The position numbers and the translations under genes are program-made. From positions 1-11,025 of the forward strand of contig NWUY0303894919.1 of the NCBI GenBank assembly GCA_004151065.3: a stretch of DNA of 11,025 nucleotides, read 5' to 3'. Under the pieces are notes generated by a model. The model was not told where the DNA came from. It saw only the letters and a program-made list of their open reading frames with translations, and did not search any database. Origin of the DNA: Larix sibirica (Eukaryota; Streptophyta; Pinopsida; Pinales; Pinaceae). Shown here in pieces: positions 8,281 to 11,025 of this stretch (position 1 is the first letter of the stretch; each line of letters starts with the position of its first letter).

Positions 8281-8580
8281 TGTCTGCTACAAGCTGAAAG
8301 AGTATTGCTGGAGTTTGCTACAGCAATATTCGAGCAAGCACAGGTTGTGGGTGCATATATTATTGAAGGAAATGCTATGTGTGTGTGTGTTTTGAGCACC
8401 AACAAGCTAATGTGTGCTACATTGCTACTCACTGAAGCCTTTAAGTTGTTCTTAGTGTGGTTGGGAAAAGTTTTTCCAGTAAATTCAACAAACATTTCAC
8501 CTATACGAGCTGAGTTTGACTTTCTTGGCTATTATGGTGGTTGCATGATGAACTTTAATAGAAGAACAAAGAAGGTTTGA
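8281..8580 (+). other. Orphan open frame, unrecognised; possible exon or gene relic
   Basis: The frame is open from just after a TAA at 8278-8280 to a TGA at 8578-8580. Its first 30 codons have a protein-like, helix-friendly composition (ERVLLEFATAIFEQAQVVG). It then runs through a (TG)n tract at 8378-8390 that gives Cys-Val repeats, which argues against real coding there. It ends with a basic tail (NRRTKK). No start codon context, splice site or family was identified. It could be a fragment of a decayed gene or chance; I favour chance slightly. Confidence 0.2.
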
Positions 8581-9873
8581 TCTTGTAGTTTCCTTCTGTC
8601 CTTATAATTTCTTGCAATTTCGTATGCAAACAACATAAAGTTCATGGTCCTTTTTGAAAAAAGGATATTTGATATTTAAGTTGTGATAGTCAAAGTTTCG
8701 AGCAGTTCCTGAAAACCCTATGGATCTTTATTGAAGGATTAATAAGTTTTGTAGATGTGTGCGTTAACAATATCATTTTGCTACACTGCAATACAGCAAC
8801 AAGGTAAAGGTTGGCTATATACTTTTTTGATGCTGTCAGGGTTTAGGGAGTGATGATGTGTTCACTGCCCCTACCCTCAAGGTGTACGGTGAAGCTTGAA
8901 TCCATATCGATGGCGTTGCATGCTATGGTTAGTCTTTTAAGGTTAGTGGTATTCCCCTAACAAGCAACCCTTAGGAAAGTGGGAACCAATTGCTTCATGA
9001 GACATTGGAGCTCACAGACACTAATTTATAGACAGCTTGGGTTACTGCAGACAGTAACCCCTCATGAGTTCCTCCATCATTCTCCAATCCACCAAGCTTG
9101 ATCATCCCTTTTGTAGTAGGTCTTGCTTTTAATTATTGTTCATTTATTTGTTATGATTTGAATTAGTGTGGCACATTCATTAACGTAAGTTACATATTTT
9201 GTATCTTGACTTATACAGGACCCTAATACAAGATCAATTGAGATGCATGTAATGTTCCACTATCTACAAATAAGTTTTGAAAGCTTAAATATGGAGTATG
9301 ATTCTTGAAGTAGATAGTAAATGAATATGGAGAACGACGTAGCCCTGCCAATTGTAGCATGTCGATATCAAACCACCATCTTGGGGTAGGTTTATTTTAA
9401 ATTGCACTAGATGTTTCAAAACTCTAGTAGTGTGTGGTGATTTAAAATGTAAATGATTAAAAATAAACCCAAAGCATTTAACAATGTCAATGTCTCTTTT
9501 GCTGAGTGACTAACTACCTTAAGTGGACAACCTTATAACTCCCAACCATTATTCAAGATCCAATAGGTGTTATAGAAAAAAGATATATGAAGTATGAACC
9601 ATTCCATCTGCTTGTTTTTAAAATGAAATAACTCCACTCGTAAACTATCTACACCTTCACCCTATGTTGAGCCAATCGACAAGTCTAGTGACCTAGGGGA
9701 TTATATGAATGCCACCAATATGGTTTCTACTAGGAAGTCGAGAAAGCTAGAATATGGGATCAAAAGAGAGATATCCAAGTATGAACCACAACTTGAGTTT
9801 TTTGAAGGCAATGATGACGTCTCACTTATGAAATGGAAAAGTGAATACCAAACTTTCTATGATTGCATTATGT
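8581..9873. other. AT-rich spacer with no recognised gene
   Basis: Most of this is AT-rich with short, unrelated open frames. A somewhat GC-richer block at about 8838-9115 has a different texture from its surroundings and contains a 9-bp inverted repeat at 9039-9060, so it may be an unidentified repeat insertion. A 69-codon open frame starting at 9705 (rich in Lys, Glu and Tyr) has no recognisable motif and runs into the tandem duplication at 9874. Confidence 0.5.
9039..9060. repeat. Perfect 9-bp inverted repeat, 4-base loop
   Basis: GGGTTACTG at 9039-9047 and its exact reverse complement CAGTAACCC at 9052-9060 flank the loop CAGA. Directly after it lies the 8-base palindrome CTCATGAG (9061-9068). 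A related TCATGAG is about 65 bp upstream at 8995-9001. The function is unknown. Confidence 0.85.
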
Positions 9874-9940
9874 ATGACATTTGGCAATCATCTCTCATCA
9901 CTCTCCATGCATGACATTTGGCAATCATCCCTCTCCATGC
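9874..9940. repeat. Two-copy tandem duplication, 37 and 30 bp
   Basis: Copy one (9874-9910) and copy two (9911-9940) share ATGACATTTGGCAATCATC at the left and CTCTCCATGC at the right. They differ by a 7-base indel and one or two substitutions. A third partial start (ATGATG) follows at 9941. The repeat sits across the end of a short open frame and shows recent slippage or unequal exchange, not a functional element. Confidence 0.9.
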
Positions 9941-10700
9941 ATGATGTAGCAGTTAAATTATCTTATTGTGATAATAATTACATGATTTCTAAGTGCACAA
10001 CAAAGTATGTAGGCTTGGGGTGGTTTATCCTTTCTCATGTGTAAGTTCCTCCCAAGCATTTTTAATTATTGAAATTGTTAAATACAAACATGAAATTTTC
10101 ATGTATAGTATGTGTATAAATGGTTATCCCTTTAGGGACATCAACAACAAGAACCTAGTTTATATTTATGGTCATCCATGCATTCATGTCAACATTCAAA
10201 GGTCTGTAAATAGCTTTAAATGATCATTGTTCAAATTAAGCAAATTGTGACTTTGAGGAGTAGTCCTATGACATAGGTTTTTACAAAAAACAAGCCTTTG
10301 AGATTTGTTGTTGTGTGTGCAATACATAGTCTATTTATGGGTGATAGGTGGTTAGTAAACTATGACTTTTGTTGCTTCTTATTGCTCAACAAAGGTTACT
10401 TGCATTGGACTCCCTTTAGATGCCATCTTGAGGTGTAAGAACAATGAACTAATTGTAAAATTGAATTTACGGTTTTCTAATCTAAATTATTTAAAAAATT
10501 TAAATATCTTCCTAAACATAGTTGGTTGCACGTGAATTTGAAACTTTTTTTCATGCTTATGCTAATTATTTCTTGTGATCTCTTGGCATATGGCATTGAT
10601 CGAAACATTCATTTTTAATACATTCTCATATTTTCATTCTTCAATTTTTTTTAACCCTATCTATTAAAAATATGAATATTTACTACAATTAATAACCTAT
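9941..10700. other. AT-rich spacer, nothing recognised
   Basis: There is no gene, RNA or repeat that I can name. The stretch becomes strongly AT-rich from 10440 onward. A 76-codon open frame at 9993-10223 has no motif or coding-like composition and is not called. Confidence 0.6.
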
Positions 10701-10719
10701 TGTTGGTGCCCAATGGGGT

Positions 10720-10774
10720 TGGATCCATTGGCGAAGAGCGAGGAGTTTTTCACAAGTGGGAAAAGTTCAATTCC
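10720..10774 (+). promoter_or_regulatory. RNA polymerase III internal promoter, first unit (A and B boxes)
   Basis: The A box is TGGATCCATTGG at 10720-10731 and the B box AGTTCAATTCC at 10764-10774. The spacing fits TFIIIC binding. A run of five T at 10746-10750 lies between the boxes and would act as a pol III terminator, so this copy may not be transcribed through. The A box also forms the right arm of a CCAATGG/CCATTGG inverted repeat (10710-10716 and 10725-10731). Confidence 0.5.
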
Positions 10775-10928
10775 CGTGAAGGCTTACCCTAAAGCCATGG
10801 GGTCACCTTGAGGTAGTGGTCGAATATGTGGTTTCACCCAGAGAGATTGCATTAAATGATCGTGTGACCGCATACAAAATTGGATCAAATCCCACCCCCA
10901 TGTCCTTCAATTTTAAGTTAATTCCCGC

Positions 10929-10983
10929 TAGCGTGAATGGTTTCTAAGGGTTTCGTTTGTTAGGCGGCCTAGGGTTCGAAACT
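10929..10983 (+). promoter_or_regulatory. RNA polymerase III internal promoter, second unit (A and B boxes)
   Basis: The A box is TAGCGTGAATGG at 10929-10940 and the B box GGTTCGAAACT at 10973-10983, with the core GTTCGAAAC matching the pol III consensus. The spacing is the same as in the first unit. The two units share little sequence beyond the boxes, so they are either old duplicates or heads of different origin. Confidence 0.45.
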
Positions 10984-11025
10984 TGGCGGTATTGGGAGGA
11001 GACACCAAAAAAATCCAACCATGCT

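Larger units (their letters stand above)
10702..11025 (+). mobile_element. SINE-like element with two tRNA-related heads, reaching or near the window end
   Basis: Two A-box/B-box pairs lie in the same orientation. The first has TGGATCCATTGG (10720-10731) and AGTTCAATTCC (10764-10774). The second has TAGCGTGAATGG (10929-10940) and GGTTCGAAACT (10973-10983). In both, the boxes are about 33 bases apart, the spacing of a tRNA gene, and the two units are offset by exactly 209 bp. The boxes fit the plant consensus at about 9 of 12 and 9 of 11 positions. The sequence does not fold as an intact tRNA, so a tRNA-derived SINE, perhaps dimeric, is the best reading. The left end is approximate, no target-site duplication is visible, and the right end may lie outside. 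Confidence 0.55.

Noticed and set aside
7910-8297. Overlapping plus-strand open frames downstream of the enzyme
   Set aside because: Different frames overlap, the composition is like translated AT-rich spacer (rich in Leu, Ser, Tyr, Phe), and there is no motif or splice support.
10702-11025. Genuine tRNA genes
   Set aside because: Only the A and B boxes fit; the acceptor and anticodon stems do not form, so a tRNA-derived repeat is the better reading.

Overview
The window looks like nuclear DNA of a land plant with a large, repeat-rich genome. A gymnosperm or similar is my guess; the sequence does not fix the species. The reasons are AT-rich spacers, GT-AG introns, a decayed Ty3/gypsy retrotransposon with plant-type integrase motifs, a microsatellite, and a tRNA-related SINE-like element. 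No bacterial operon structure, CRISPR array or rRNA was seen.

Layout. Positions 1-789 hold no recognisable gene; they may be the worn 3' end of the retroelement. Positions 790-3830, minus strand, are a defective gypsy pol: protease C-terminal part, reverse transcriptase, RNase H, integrase core and integrase C-terminal domain, in that order. It carries several in-frame stops and frameshifts, and no LTR, gag or protease active site is visible. Right beside its truncated 5' end, 3857-4028, is a tandem array built on a GACTCCATGCC core with a near-perfect 47-bp duplication. Positions 4029-5175 are non-coding, with an (AC)n(AT)n microsatellite.

Positions 5176-7519, plus strand, are the only convincing host gene: three exons (5176-5570, 6860-7042, 7136-7519) with consistent splice phases. 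They encode most of a PLP-dependent trans-sulfuration enzyme of the Cys/Met metabolism family (cystathionine gamma-synthase, cystathionine lyase, methionine gamma-lyase). The PLP-stacking Tyr, the PLP-ring Asp, the Schiff-base Lys and the substrate-carboxylate Arg are all present. The N-terminal exon or exons are not in the part of the window I can read. Compared with E. coli cystathionine beta-lyase the protein has about 12 extra residues before the PLP Asp and about 18 fewer between the Lys and the C-terminal SLGG motif. The lost part is where relatives have a conserved Tyr-Pro-Gly-Leu segment.

Positions 7520-10700 are AT-rich spacer with a short orphan ORF (8281-8580), a 9-bp inverted repeat and a 37/30-bp tandem duplication. 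The last 325 bp hold two tRNA-like A-box/B-box pairs with the same internal spacing, exactly 209 bp apart. This suggests a dimeric SINE that runs off or close to the window edge.

How they fit together: the retroelement lies antisense and upstream of exon 5176-5570. If the missing first exon lies beyond it, the element sits inside a long intron of the enzyme gene. I see no functional link between the enzyme and the mobile elements.
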